Source: an uncultured Lachnospiraceae bacterium (GTDB taxonomy: Bacteria > Bacillota > Clostridia > Lachnospirales > Lachnospiraceae). From it: 64,000 bases of DNA. Positions within the stretch are counted from its first letter, which is position 1; every line of letters begins with the position of its first letter. The stretch lies in the NCBI GenBank assembly GCA_902779305.1, contig CACZBD010000006.1, positions 62,001 through 126,000 on the forward strand. Reading direction: 5' to 3'. The translations under genes and the position numbers were made by a program. The notes under the pieces were generated by a model. That model was not told the origin of the DNA and ran no database searches. It saw nothing but the letters and a program-made list of their open reading frames with translations. Below are positions 7,351 through 16,011 of the stretch, in pieces.

Positions 7351-8538
7351 TTAATTTTGTTCATAATTCACAAAAGACAGATCCAGCATCAGATCAGACG
7401 GGAAAGACCCTTTATTTGCGCCGTTTGCATACTGCCACATCGTGAAAACATAGGGGAAATCGGTGAAATACGGATGATCGTCTTTCTTTTCCCCGGCATC
7501 CACGACCCAGATATCATAGGCCACCAGATCTTCCATGTTCAGCTTTGTGATCAGGTCTTCTTTCGTGGCGCGGATCATCGGTTTCTGCCCGTAGCTTCTG
7601 ACCTGGTCGCAAAAGGCTTTGGCGACCTTGGTACGGATCTCGTTATTGAGGTTCGAATTCCTGTCCCCTTCCGCAACCTTGCCGAAATTGATCGCCACGG
7701 GGTATTTCGCGCCGATCGCCTGCGCGTTGGCCACCGCATAATTGGCTTCCTCGATCGCTTCGGTCTCGTTGATCGCCGCAGTATCCACATAGATGCCTGT
7801 GGGGATCTCAGCGTCCTTTGCAAGCGCCGTAAAATTCGAAAAAGAGGTGTCCGGAACGATGACACCGCTTAAATGATCGCGCATCACGGCCCGTAACATG
7901 ACAAATGATACCCCTTCTTCTTTTAACGGTTTCAGATCCGTAACACTGCAGTCACTGTTTAAGTCGGCGCCTCCTGCGGACTTTTTGTCATTTTCCTCAT
8001 AATAGACGGTGCCGTTGTCCTTTTCTTTCAGAAAAGTCGCAGAGTATGCAGATTTCGGAATGTCTAAGATCTCATACCAGGTCTTTTTGCCGTCCGCATC
8101 CGTGATGGCGATATGCGTTCCTTCATTCGGATCCCCGTTTTCCCATTTGGAATCCGGATCCCCGTTTTCGGAAGTATCCTTATTCTCTTTGATCTTATCG
8201 GGTTTCGGACCCTGTTCGGTAAATACCGCGGTCTTGCCCTCCACATCATCTTTTGCGTTTGCTTCGATCTCTTCTTCCGTCTTCTCATCCGGATCCCGGA
8301 ACATGTCCCAGAAGTCCATGTCTTGGGAAGTCAGATTGCTCTTTCCGATCTGCAGATCTTCCTCCTGTGCTTCTTCCTGCATGGAAGTATTCTGCAATGC
8401 GGCCTGCTTATCCGGCTTGGTCTTCTGATAGAGGAACAGCAGAAACGCAAGAAACACCAGACTCGCCGCAAGGATCGCCAGGATCACCAGTTTTTTTGAG
8501 CCGTTGTCTTCCCCCGAATCGTCATAAAATCCTGACAT
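7351..8538 (-). CDS. membrane-anchored GH25-like (lysozyme-fold) protein lacking catalytic residues
   Basis: The 395-residue protein has an N-terminal membrane helix (about 17-36), an acidic, low-complexity linker (about 45-145, with NGDP repeated twice) and a GH25/muramidase-like barrel from about residue 190 to the end (LKEEGVSFVMLRA; TGIYVDT; FTMWQYA). In active GH25 enzymes the strand P-V-x-x-D-x-E carries the catalytic Asp/Glu; the aligned segment here is PVAINFGK, with N284 and G286 in their places. It may therefore bind peptidoglycan without cleaving it. GGGAGG lies upstream of the ATG. The gene diverges from apbE and is upstream of the SleB-like gene, so both may act in the envelope. 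Confidence 0.72.
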   Translation of the reverse strand: MSGFYDDSGEDNGSKKLVILAILAASLVFLAFLLFLYQKTKPDKQAALQNTSMQEEAQEEDLQIGKSNLTSQDMDFWDMFRDPDEKTEEEIEANAKDDVEGKTAVFTEQGPKPDKIKENKDTSENGDPDSKWENGDPNEGTHIAITDADGKKTWYEILDIPKSAYSATFLKEKDNGTVYYEENDKKSAGGADLNSDCSVTDLKPLKEEGVSFVMLRAVMRDHLSGVIVPDTSFSNFTALAKDAEIPTGIYVDTAAINETEAIEEANYAVANAQAIGAKYPVAINFGKVAEGDRNSNLNNEIRTKVAKAFCDQVRSYGQKPMIRATKEDLITKLNMEDLVAYDIWVVDAGEKKDDHPYFTDFPYVFTMWQYANGANKGSFPSDLMLDLSFVNYEQN

Positions 8539-8603
8539 GGTTTTTCCTCCCTGTTGATGGTCATGCCCCTTTCCTTTGACAGTAAAAGGATACCTGTGAT
8601 AGC

Positions 8604-9596
8604 ATGATTTTTATGGATAAAATGCCTAAATTCTTAAGAAATCCGATACCGGTCATTCTCACCGGTCTGTTATTGCTGCTTCCCGCCTGCGATCGTATGA
8701 ACCGTTATGAAAGGTCCGGGTTTGCTTTTGACACGATCGTAAACATCACGGTCTATTCTTCAGACAAAACCCTTGCCGACCGGGCGCTTTCCGATGCTTT
8801 CGCGCTGAGTGAACATTACGATAAACTTTTGAGCATCTCGGACCCGGAAAGCGAGATCTACAGATTGAATCACGCAGACGGAAATGCGGTCACGGTATCG
8901 GCGGACACCTATTCTCTGCTCGAAAAAGCGATCGGCTATGCCGAAATGTCGGGTGGTCTTCTGGACGTGACCATTCAGCCTCTCTATGCGCTCTGGGATT
9001 TTACCGGAGAGGACCATGACAGTCTTCCTGACGAAGATGCGATCGCATCTGCCAGGGAAAAAGTCGATTACCGCAACATCCGGCTGCTTGGAGAGAACCG
9101 GGTGCAGTTATCGGGCGGCGCCATGATCAATCTCGGTGCCATCGCCAAAGGCTATATCGCCGACCGTATCAAAGAACAGCTGCTTGCAGACGGCATTACG
9201 AGCGCTCTGATCAACCTTGGCGGCAATGTAGTGACCATCGGGCAAAAAGAAGGCGGAACGCCCTTTGCGATCGGCCTTGCCACTCCCTTTGACCCTTCCG
9301 GGAAGATCATTGACAGTGTATCCGTCAGCGACAGATCCGTCGTTACCAGTGGGATCTATCAGCGTTATTTTGAATATGACGGCAGGATCTATCATCATAT
9401 CATCGATCCCGTTACCGGGTATCCTGCGGATAACGATCTGAATGCCGCAACCGTGATCGCTTCCTCTTCCACGGATGCAGATGCCTACAGCACGATCTGC
9501 ATGCTTTTGGGAAAAGAAAAAGCAAAAGCCTTCATCGCAGGCATTCCGGATACGGAAGTGGTCCTGATCGATCGCAACAACCGGGTCTTCAAATAA
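8604..9596 (+). CDS. apbE: FAD:protein FMN transferase (lipoprotein)
   Basis: ApbE attaches FMN covalently, via a phosphodiester bond, to a Thr/Ser of Rnf and Nqr subunits. The 330-residue protein has a lipoprotein signal with lipobox LPAC (C29), the INLGAIAKGYIAD motif and the IDPVTGYP motif of the family. It converges with the rnf operon, whose RnfG and RnfD subunits contain flavinylation sites, so those are the likely substrates. Two starts are possible: ATG 8604 or ATG 8613; TTGACA at 8576-8581 with TAGCAT at 8600-8605 would favour 8613 with almost no leader. Confidence 0.92.
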   Translation: MIFMDKMPKFLRNPIPVILTGLLLLLPACDRMNRYERSGFAFDTIVNITVYSSDKTLADRALSDAFALSEHYDKLLSISDPESEIYRLNHADGNAVTVSADTYSLLEKAIGYAEMSGGLLDVTIQPLYALWDFTGEDHDSLPDEDAIASAREKVDYRNIRLLGENRVQLSGGAMINLGAIAKGYIADRIKEQLLADGITSALINLGGNVVTIGQKEGGTPFAIGLATPFDPSGKIIDSVSVSDRSVVTSGIYQRYFEYDGRIYHHIIDPVTGYPADNDLNAATVIASSSTDADAYSTICMLLGKEKAKAFIAGIPDTEVVLIDRNNRVFK

Positions 9597-9601
9597 AAAG
9601 A

Positions 9602-9631
9602 GAAACCGGTATCGCCGGTTTCCCCTGTTTT
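9602..9631. terminator. bidirectional terminator between apbE and rnfB
   Basis: GAAACCGG (9602-9609) pairs with CCGGTTTC (9615-9622) around a five-base loop; a T run follows on the plus strand and a T run also follows on the minus strand. It ends apbE and the rnf operon. Confidence 0.8.
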
Positions 9632-10432
9632 TTATGACAAGACAGTGATCCCGCTCTTGGGACATTTCTCCACGCAGTTCAAGCATCCCGTACAAAGACT
9701 CTGATCCACATGCGCTAAGAAATCCGTAACGGTGACCGCACCGCTCTCACAGTTTTTGGCACAAAGGCCGCAGCCGATACAGCCCTTGCTGCAGGCTTTC
9801 ATGACGACCGGTCCCTTTTCGTTCGAGTTGCAGGCTACCGCAACTTTTGCGTCATAGGGGATCAGCTCGATCAGATGTTTCGGGCAGGCTTCCACACATT
9901 TGCCGCAGGCCTTGCACTGTTCCCTGTCCACATGCGCCACACCGTCAAGAATATGGATCGCATCAAACGGACAGGCTGTCACGCAGCTGCCGAAACCCAA
10001 GCAGCCGTAGGAACATGCTTTTGCGCCGCCGCCCGGAACGAATGCCATCACCTTACAATCCTGCAGGCCATGATATTCATATTCGCTCTTTGCAGCGTCG
10101 CAGGTTCCCCTGCACTTGACGAATGCCACCTGTCTGACAGACTCACCGGCTTCCACGCCCATGATCTTTGCAATTTCATTTCCGACAGCGCTTCCGCCGA
10201 CGGGACAGGCATTGACAGGTGCTTCTCCCGATACGATCGCAGCGGCAAGGCCCGAACATCCCGGATACCCGCAGCCGCCGCAGTTATTTCCCGGCAGCGC
10301 ATTCAGAACCGCTTCTTCCCGCGGATCCGTTTCCACGCTGAAATATTTGCCGAAGATCCCCAAAAAGATCCCGATGAATAAGCCGACGCCGCCAACGGTC
10401 GCAACGGCAATGATGATCCCAGTCGTACTCAT
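9632..10432 (-). CDS. rnfB: Rnf complex subunit B, polyferredoxin
   Basis: RnfB accepts electrons from ferredoxin and feeds them into the membrane complex. The 266-residue protein has an N-terminal membrane helix, a Fe-S domain with NNCGGCGYPGC, and then cysteine groups for four more [4Fe-4S] clusters (for example CKACGKCVEACP and CTGCLNCVEKCP). The ATG at 10432 is chosen over 10444 because AATTGGAGG lies directly upstream at normal spacing. It is the last gene of rnfCDGEAB. Confidence 0.95.
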   Translation of the reverse strand: MSTTGIIIAVATVGGVGLFIGIFLGIFGKYFSVETDPREEAVLNALPGNNCGGCGYPGCSGLAAAIVSGEAPVNACPVGGSAVGNEIAKIMGVEAGESVRQVAFVKCRGTCDAAKSEYEYHGLQDCKVMAFVPGGGAKACSYGCLGFGSCVTACPFDAIHILDGVAHVDREQCKACGKCVEACPKHLIELIPYDAKVAVACNSNEKGPVVMKACSKGCIGCGLCAKNCESGAVTVTDFLAHVDQSLCTGCLNCVEKCPKSGITVLS

Positions 10433-10451
10433 GATATCCTCCAATTATCAA

Positions 10452-11027
10452 TCATTTCAAACCCGAAAACCCGAAAAATGCGATCGCCATCAGGCCGGCG
10501 GTCAGAAGCACATGCGGCATGCCGCGAAAGGCTTTGGGGATATTGTTGTATTCCATGCTTTCTCTTAAGCCTGCCATGATCGTGATCGAGATCAGAAAAC
10601 CGAATGCTACGGCAAATCCGTTCACGACACTTTCCAGGATCGTATAGCCTTTCTGCACATTGGAAAGCGCAACACCGAGCACCGCACAGTTTGTCGTGAT
10701 CAGCGGCAGATATACACCGAGTGCCTGATACAGGCCTTTCATGGTCTTCTTCAGGAACATTTCAACGAACTGCACCAGTGCCGCAATGACAAGAATGAAC
10801 ACGATCGTCTGCAGATAAGTGATATTTAACGGGACCAGAACAAATTGATAGATCACGCTTGCAACCGCGGAAGCGAGTGTAATGACAAATACAACCGCTG
10901 AGCCCATGCCGAGCGCAGTCTTTACTTTTTTGGAAACACCCAAAAACGGGCAAATGCCAAGAAACTGGCTTAAAACCACATTACTGATAAACGCGGATCC
11001 GATCGCGATCGCCAAAAGATTTCCCAT
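10452..11027 (-). CDS. rnfA: Rnf complex subunit A, membrane protein
   Basis: This 191-residue protein is almost entirely hydrophobic, with six predicted membrane helices, and matches RnfA (start MGNLLAIAIGSAFISNVVLSQ; later LPLITTNCAVLGVAL). RnfA and RnfE form an inverted pair in the membrane that binds a shared Fe-S cluster. Its ATG directly abuts the rnfE stop codon. Confidence 0.95.
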   Translation of the reverse strand: MGNLLAIAIGSAFISNVVLSQFLGICPFLGVSKKVKTALGMGSAVVFVITLASAVASVIYQFVLVPLNITYLQTIVFILVIAALVQFVEMFLKKTMKGLYQALGVYLPLITTNCAVLGVALSNVQKGYTILESVVNGFAVAFGFLISITIMAGLRESMEYNNIPKAFRGMPHVLLTAGLMAIAFFGFSGLK

Positions 11028-11714
11028 TTATTTGTCCTCCTTGATCAGTCTTCCGCTGCAGGTAAGATTCGAACATTCCTTGCAGAGGTTGTCACAGTTG
11101 CCGCCCTTGCCGGCAGGTTTTCCTTTGACCAGATTGATCTTGTTCATGATCGCGATCAGGAAAGCCAGCACAAAGAATGCGCCGGGTGCAAGAATAAAGA
11201 TCGTTACCGGCTCATACGCGGCCGGAAGGACCTTGAATCCGAATACGGATCCCGAGCCGATCAGCTCACGGATCGTTCCGATGAGTGTCAGCGCAAAGGT
11301 AAAGCCGAACCCCATCCCGAATCCGTCAAAGATCGATAGGATCACGTTATTCTTGGATGCATACGCTTCCGCCCTGCCGAGGATGATGCAGTTCACAACG
11401 ATCAGCGGGATATAAAGTCCCAGCGCATCATAAAGGGTGGGCAGGTAAGCTTCCAGAAGCAGTTCCACCACGGTAACAAAACTTGCGATCACAACGATGA
11501 ACGCCGGGATCCTGACACCGTCCGGAATGATCTTTCTGAGCATGGAGATCAGCATGTTGGATAACACCAGAACCGCCATGGTCGTCAGCCCCATGCCGAG
11601 ACCGTTGATCGCGGATGTGGTGACGGCCAGCGTCGGACACATGCCGAGGATCAGTACAAATGTGGGATTTTCCTTGATGATCCCGTTATATAAACGTTCC
11701 AGAATCTTACTCAA
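11028..11714 (-). CDS. rnfE: Rnf complex subunit E, membrane protein
   Basis: This membrane subunit of about 228 residues shows the RnfE start region NGIIKENPTFVLILGMCPTL and the conserved LIVVNCIILGRAEA. The likely start is the TTG at 11714: GGAGGTGG lies seven bases upstream and the conserved N-terminus begins there. A GTG nine bases further up (11723) would have its ribosome site directly adjoining it. The TTG overlaps the rnfG stop by eight bases (TTGAGTAA), so translation is probably coupled. A cysteine-rich tail (CDNLCKECSNLTC) is unusual for RnfE and could bind metal. Confidence 0.93.
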   Translation of the reverse strand: MSKILERLYNGIIKENPTFVLILGMCPTLAVTTSAINGLGMGLTTMAVLVLSNMLISMLRKIIPDGVRIPAFIVVIASFVTVVELLLEAYLPTLYDALGLYIPLIVVNCIILGRAEAYASKNNVILSIFDGFGMGFGFTFALTLIGTIRELIGSGSVFGFKVLPAAYEPVTIFILAPGAFFVLAFLIAIMNKINLVKGKPAGKGGNCDNLCKECSNLTCSGRLIKEDK

Positions 11715-12321
11715 CTGCGCCACCTCCCATCACGGTCTGTGCGTAAAGCAATCCGCCGTTCACGGCGTTCAGAACGGCCTTTGTCGTGATCGTAGCGCCT
11801 GAAAGCGCATCGATCTCGTACTCGTTCTGCGCACCTGTTTTTGTATAGGAAAACTGTGTCACTTTCTTTCCGGTAAACTGCCCTTTAAATTCGGGCGTTG
11901 TTGCTTTCATGCCAAGTCCGGCCGTCTCGGAAATATCGAGGATCTCAATGCCGTTCAAAGTTCCGTCGGAAGAGATCCCCATAGTGAGTGTGATATCTCC
12001 GCCGTACCCTTCGGTATCGGTCACGGTCAGAACGCATCCGATCTGATTTCCGGAAGCATCAAGGGCGTTTAAGGCTTCATCGATCCTGACTTTTCCGAAT
12101 CCTCCGGATTCCAGGATGACATCCGCGTTTGCGACATGGGAGATCTCTCCCTCTTCGAAGGAAGCCGCATCGGCAAAGACCGCGCGGTAAGCGTTCTGTT
12201 TCGCATTTTCCCTTGCCTGTTTGATCGGGTCTTTCGTGATCTCATAGACATATCCCAAGCAGAGGCCGGCAACAACCGTAATGATCGTTAAGATCAGCGT
12301 GTTTTTAATGATCTGTTTCAT
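11707..12321 (-). CDS. rnfG: Rnf complex subunit G, FMN-binding
   Basis: RnfG carries a covalently bound FMN on the outer face of the membrane. The 204-residue protein has one N-terminal membrane helix and the flavinylation motif SGATITT near its C-terminus, where the second Thr-containing position is the expected FMN acceptor for ApbE. The ATG at 12321 is chosen because GGAGGGGAG is upstream; it overlaps the rnfD stop as ATGA. An upstream reading to 12348 has no support. Confidence 0.93.
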   Translation of the reverse strand: MKQIIKNTLILTIITVVAGLCLGYVYEITKDPIKQARENAKQNAYRAVFADAASFEEGEISHVANADVILESGGFGKVRIDEALNALDASGNQIGCVLTVTDTEGYGGDITLTMGISSDGTLNGIEILDISETAGLGMKATTPEFKGQFTGKKVTQFSYTKTGAQNEYEIDALSGATITTKAVLNAVNGGLLYAQTVMGGGAVE

Positions 12322-13250
12322 CGGTTCTCCCCTCCTTTGCCAAAGCATTTCGGAATGGTGAATCTCTCGATCAGCGGAACCAGCAGGTTACTGATGATGA
12401 TCGCATAGCTGACACCTTCCGCGGAACTGGAAAACACGCGGAAGATCCCGGTCAGGATCCCGAGGATCACGCCGTAGATGATCTTTCCGAGATGCGTCAT
12501 GGGACTCGTTGCATAATCCGTAGCCATGAAAAAGGCACCGAGCATCAGTCCGCCGCCCGCAAGCTGTGCGGTCAGATACCAGGGATCCCAGCCGTTAGGC
12601 CCGAACAGTCCGATAAAGAGCACGAAAGTCAAAAGATAGGTAAACGGGATCCGCATGTCGATCACATCAAAAAGGATCAGGAAGACCGCGCCTGCCAGGA
12701 TCGCGATCACGCTCGTCTCACCGATCGTGCCGGGGATCGTTCCAACGACCATGTTCCAGGTGTTAACGTCCTCTCCCGCTTTGAGCATTGCAAGCGGCGT
12801 TGCCGTTGTTACCCCGTCATAAGTAAACGTCGTCATCCTTGCGGTAAAACTGATCACCAGAAAACATCTGGCACCAAGCGCAGGGTTCATAAAGTTCTGC
12901 CCGATGCCGCCGAAAAGCATCTTGACGACCAGGATCGCGAAAACACCGCCGATGATGGCCAGCCAGAACGGTGCCGCAGGCGGCAGGTTTAATCCGAGAA
13001 GCAATCCGGTCACCACCGCGCTGAGATCCCCGATCGTCAGGGGAAGTTTCATCAGTTTTTCATACAAAAATTCCGTCAGCACACATGTTGCAACAGATGT
13101 GCAGACAAGGATCGCAGCGTTAAGTCCGAAATTGTAAATGCCGAATCCGGTTGCAGGAAGCAACGCGATGATCACTAACAGCATGATCTTAGTGGTGGAA
13201 TCTTTGCTGCGTATATGTGGATTGGCGGATACATTCATCATATCGCTCAT
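12318..13250 (-). CDS. rnfD: Rnf complex subunit D, membrane protein
   Basis: The 310-residue multi-helix membrane protein is the likely ion-translocating subunit. It contains DGVTTATPLAML, in which the Thr of TATPL is the known covalent FMN site of RnfD/NqrB proteins. It ends in an ATGA overlap with rnfG. A stretch of about 36 bases separates it from rnfC. Confidence 0.94.
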   Translation of the reverse strand: MSDMMNVSANPHIRSKDSTTKIMLLVIIALLPATGFGIYNFGLNAAILVCTSVATCVLTEFLYEKLMKLPLTIGDLSAVVTGLLLGLNLPPAAPFWLAIIGGVFAILVVKMLFGGIGQNFMNPALGARCFLVISFTARMTTFTYDGVTTATPLAMLKAGEDVNTWNMVVGTIPGTIGETSVIAILAGAVFLILFDVIDMRIPFTYLLTFVLFIGLFGPNGWDPWYLTAQLAGGGLMLGAFFMATDYATSPMTHLGKIIYGVILGILTGIFRVFSSSAEGVSYAIIISNLLVPLIERFTIPKCFGKGGENR

Positions 13251-13286
13251 TGTTGTTGATATCCTTTCCGTGGTTTCTGTCCAGAT

Positions 13287-14606
13287 TTATGATTTCTTCT
13301 TGCGGTTAGCAAGGATCGTGCGTCTGGTCGCTTTGATGGACTGCACGAGCTGCCGTTTGGCCGGGCAGATATAGGAACAACTGCCGCATTCCACGCATTC
13401 CATCCCGTTGTATTTCATAAACTGTTCTTCGTCATGATGCTCCGCAAAATCAGCGAGTTTGGACGGCATCAGACGGGACGGGCATACCTCTAAACATTTT
13501 CCGCATTTGATGCAGGCCGTCGGTTTCCACTTCGCGACCTCATCCTTTGTCATGCATAAAAGCGCGGAACTGGTCTTCGTGACCGGAACATTGAGGTCGA
13601 AAAGCGCAAAGCCCATCATCGGTCCGCCGGAAACGATCTTTTCGGGCTGTGTCTTGAAGCCTCCCGCCGCATCGATCAGTTGCGCATAATTGGAGCCGAC
13701 CGGAACAAAGAAATTCTGCGGTTCATTGATCGCATCTCCGGTCACCGTCACGATCCTGTACATCAGCGGATGTCCTTCGATCACGGCTGCGAACACGGCG
13801 CAGATCGTATCCACATTGTTGACGATACAGCCGGCATCCGCGGGCAGCATGGACGAATTGATCGCACGCTTGGTCACCGCATAGATCAACTGACGCTCCG
13901 AACCCTGCGGATATTTGGTCTTCAGGACTTTTACGCTGATCCTGGGTTCATCGACACACAGTTCTTTCAGCTTCTTGATGCAGTCCGGCTTGTTGTCCTC
14001 CACGGCAAGGATCCCCTTTGCATGGTCGAACAAAAGCAGGATGATCTTCAATCCCATGACCAGTCTTTCGGGTACTTCCATCATGCGCCTGTAGTCACTG
14101 GTCAGATAAGGTTCACACTCGGAACAGTTGGCGATCACGTAATTGATCTTGTCCGGTTCCTTCGGAGACAGTTTTACATGCGTCGGAAATCCGGCGCCGC
14201 CCATGCCGACGATCCCGGCTTCGCGGATCAATGTACGGATATCCTCTTTGGTCATATCTTCAATGGGCTTGACATTTAACGGCGGAGCTTCCTCGTAATA
14301 GCCGTCATTTTCAATGATGACCGACTCCACAAGGTCGCCTGTCGTAACCCGTCGTTTTTCGATCGCTTTAACGGTCCCTGATACGGAAGAATAGATCGGA
14401 ACCGATACAAAGCCCGATGCTTCCGCGATCTTCTGTCCCTTTAACACGCGGTCGCCGACAGCAACCACCGGAGTCGCCGGCGCGCCGATATGCTGTGATA
14501 AGGGATAGACCATCTCTCCTTCGGGGATAAATTCCCTGATCGGCTTGTCTTTGGACAAGTCCTTGCCGTCATAAGGATGAATCCCGCCTTTGAATGTAAA
14601 TGCCAT
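13287..14606 (-). CDS. rnfC: Rnf complex subunit C, NADH-binding
   Basis: RnfC is the peripheral subunit that reduces NAD+. The 439-residue protein has an N-terminal barrel-sandwich region (KGGIHPYDGK), the nucleotide/FMN-binding glycine motif GMGGAGFPTH, an SLBB-like region and two [4Fe-4S] motifs, CIKCGKCLEVCP and CVECGSCSYICP. It is first in the operon, with AGGAAGG before its ATG. The operon order C-D-G-E-A-B is the clostridial one; the complex couples ferredoxin:NAD+ oxidoreduction to Na+ or H+ export. Confidence 0.95.
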   Translation of the reverse strand: MAFTFKGGIHPYDGKDLSKDKPIREFIPEGEMVYPLSQHIGAPATPVVAVGDRVLKGQKIAEASGFVSVPIYSSVSGTVKAIEKRRVTTGDLVESVIIENDGYYEEAPPLNVKPIEDMTKEDIRTLIREAGIVGMGGAGFPTHVKLSPKEPDKINYVIANCSECEPYLTSDYRRMMEVPERLVMGLKIILLLFDHAKGILAVEDNKPDCIKKLKELCVDEPRISVKVLKTKYPQGSERQLIYAVTKRAINSSMLPADAGCIVNNVDTICAVFAAVIEGHPLMYRIVTVTGDAINEPQNFFVPVGSNYAQLIDAAGGFKTQPEKIVSGGPMMGFALFDLNVPVTKTSSALLCMTKDEVAKWKPTACIKCGKCLEVCPSRLMPSKLADFAEHHDEEQFMKYNGMECVECGSCSYICPAKRQLVQSIKATRRTILANRKKKS

Positions 14607-14682
14607 ACTGAACCCTTCCTATCTGTTCTGATGATAGAGATTTTTTTCAACAATAACTATCATACCACAATATCTATGATAC

Positions 14683-14711
14683 TTGTCTTTTTTTTTTAAC
14701 AATATTAAGAT
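14683..14711 (+). promoter_or_regulatory. promoter of the 14718 gene, apparently leaderless
   Basis: TTGTCT (14683-14688), a 17-base spacer and TAAGAT (14706-14711) form a promoter whose -10 ends six bases before ATG 14718. An in-frame TAA lies within the -10 region and no ribosome binding site is visible, so the transcript probably begins at the start codon. Confidence 0.6.
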
Positions 14712-14717
14712 AAATAC

Positions 14718-15227
14718 ATGCGCGATCAAAATCTGTATGACCTGAATCTGTATTATCAATCTCACGAAGAACATGTATACCGCGATCTGAACGGGGAAGA
14801 AAAGCGGGAATTGCTGATATCTTATGAGATCAGCAGAAAAGTTCCCGATAAAATTGCGCTCTTTAAAGACCCGTTTTTCCTGTTCTGCAAAGACTCCACC
14901 CTGCGGATCCGTCTTCCCATCCTCGAAGGGGAAATGAAGATGTTCTTTGATAATTACAAAGACTACTACTATCTTCCGGATGAGGACATGTGCGTCTTAA
15001 AAACCGTTGCCGCTTCCGTGGACAAGGAACATAAGGAAAATGCAAAAAAAGAAACCTGCTATATCAGATACAGAGGTTTCTTTATTCCGCAGTTTGATCA
15101 GGATGCGCCTTCTTTTCGAAAAAGTTATAAGGACAGATTCTGTTACAGAAAATACTGTCCCGAAGAGATCACGGAAGAATTCTGCGAGCTGATCGGGGAA
15201 ACCGTTCTGTCCTTTCTCAACGCCTAG
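14718..15227 (+). CDS. hypothetical protein, 169 residues
   Basis: I do not recognise this family. The protein is soluble, rich in Tyr, Phe, Lys and Glu, with no signal peptide or membrane helix, and contains a cluster of aromatic residues (NYKDYYYLPDED). It stands alone between the divergent rnf operon and convergent cheR, and its stop codon overlaps the cheR stop by three to four bases. It appears to be transcribed from its own promoter as a leaderless mRNA. The codon pattern looks like that of its neighbours, so it is probably a real gene. Confidence 0.7.
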   Translation: MRDQNLYDLNLYYQSHEEHVYRDLNGEEKRELLISYEISRKVPDKIALFKDPFFLFCKDSTLRIRLPILEGEMKMFFDNYKDYYYLPDEDMCVLKTVAASVDKEHKENAKKETCYIRYRGFFIPQFDQDAPSFRKSYKDRFCYRKYCPEEITEEFCELIGETVLSFLNA

Positions 15228-16006
15228 TTCTTTTTCTTCTGGTAATAGAAGGAATTCCTTCTCTCATAACCGTGCGCCTTGTGGTTCATGATCTGCTCGG
15301 TACTTCCGATGAACAGGATCCCGTTATCCACGAGCGCGTCATTAAATTTATCATACACGGCTTCTTTGGATTCTTCCGTAAAATAGATCAGAACATTTCT
15401 GCATACGATCATATTGCATTTGTCCGGATACGGATCCTTCAGAAGATTGTGCTGTCTGAATTCCACTCTCGATTTGATCTCATCAGAGATCTGATAAGAA
15501 CTCCCGACCTTCTTGAAGTATTTCTCCTTCAGGTCTTTCGGAACGCTCGCAAGGCTCTTTTCGACATACAATCCGACTTTGGCCTGTGCGATCACCTGTT
15601 TGTCAAGATCCGTTGCAATGATCTTGATCTGGGAAAGCGGGATGTGCCTTGAAAGCGCCATGACCAGCGAATAAGGTTCATCCCCCGTGGAGCAGGCCGC
15701 GCTCCAGATCTTCAGATTCTTCCCGAACATGCTGATGAGTTCCGGGATAAAGGTCTTGTCCATCAGTTCCCACTGATCGGGATTCCTGTAGAACTCGGAT
15801 ACGTTGATCGTTAAATAGTTTACAAATTCTTCAAACAGATCCTTGTCGGAGCGGATCGTGTTTACAAAGGCCTCATAACCGTCAATACGGTGCTTGCGGA
15901 TCAGAGTATCGATCCTGCGCTTCATCTGGTTCTCTTTATACGCCGAAAGGTCAATGCCGGTCAGGCGTAAGATCGCACTTTTGAAGCCCTCATAATCATA
16001 AGCCAT
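15224..16006 (-). CDS. cheR: CheR-type protein-glutamate methyltransferase
   Basis: CheR methylates glutamates of chemoreceptors using S-adenosylmethionine. The 260-residue protein has the N-terminal helical domain and the SAM-binding Rossmann fold with WSAACSTGDEPYSLVMAL, IIATDLD and MIVCRNVLIYF. No other chemotaxis gene lies nearby; instead it starts five bases after the S1 gene, with its AGAGGA site inside the S1 coding end. Its substrate may be a chemoreceptor encoded elsewhere, or another protein. Confidence 0.9.
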   Translation of the reverse strand: MAYDYEGFKSAILRLTGIDLSAYKENQMKRRIDTLIRKHRIDGYEAFVNTIRSDKDLFEEFVNYLTINVSEFYRNPDQWELMDKTFIPELISMFGKNLKIWSAACSTGDEPYSLVMALSRHIPLSQIKIIATDLDKQVIAQAKVGLYVEKSLASVPKDLKEKYFKKVGSSYQISDEIKSRVEFRQHNLLKDPYPDKCNMIVCRNVLIYFTEESKEAVYDKFNDALVDNGILFIGSTEQIMNHKAHGYERRNSFYYQKKKN

Positions 16007-16011
16007 GCGAT

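Noticed and set aside
8139-8170. Two copies of GGATCCCCGTTTTC
   Set aside because: They encode the repeated NGDP in the acidic linker of the GH25-like protein; a simple internal repeat rather than a mobile or CRISPR element.
7321-8579. Several open frames on the plus strand opposite the GH25-like gene
   Set aside because: Low-complexity, no conserved motif, and explained by the minus-strand gene with a good ribosome site.
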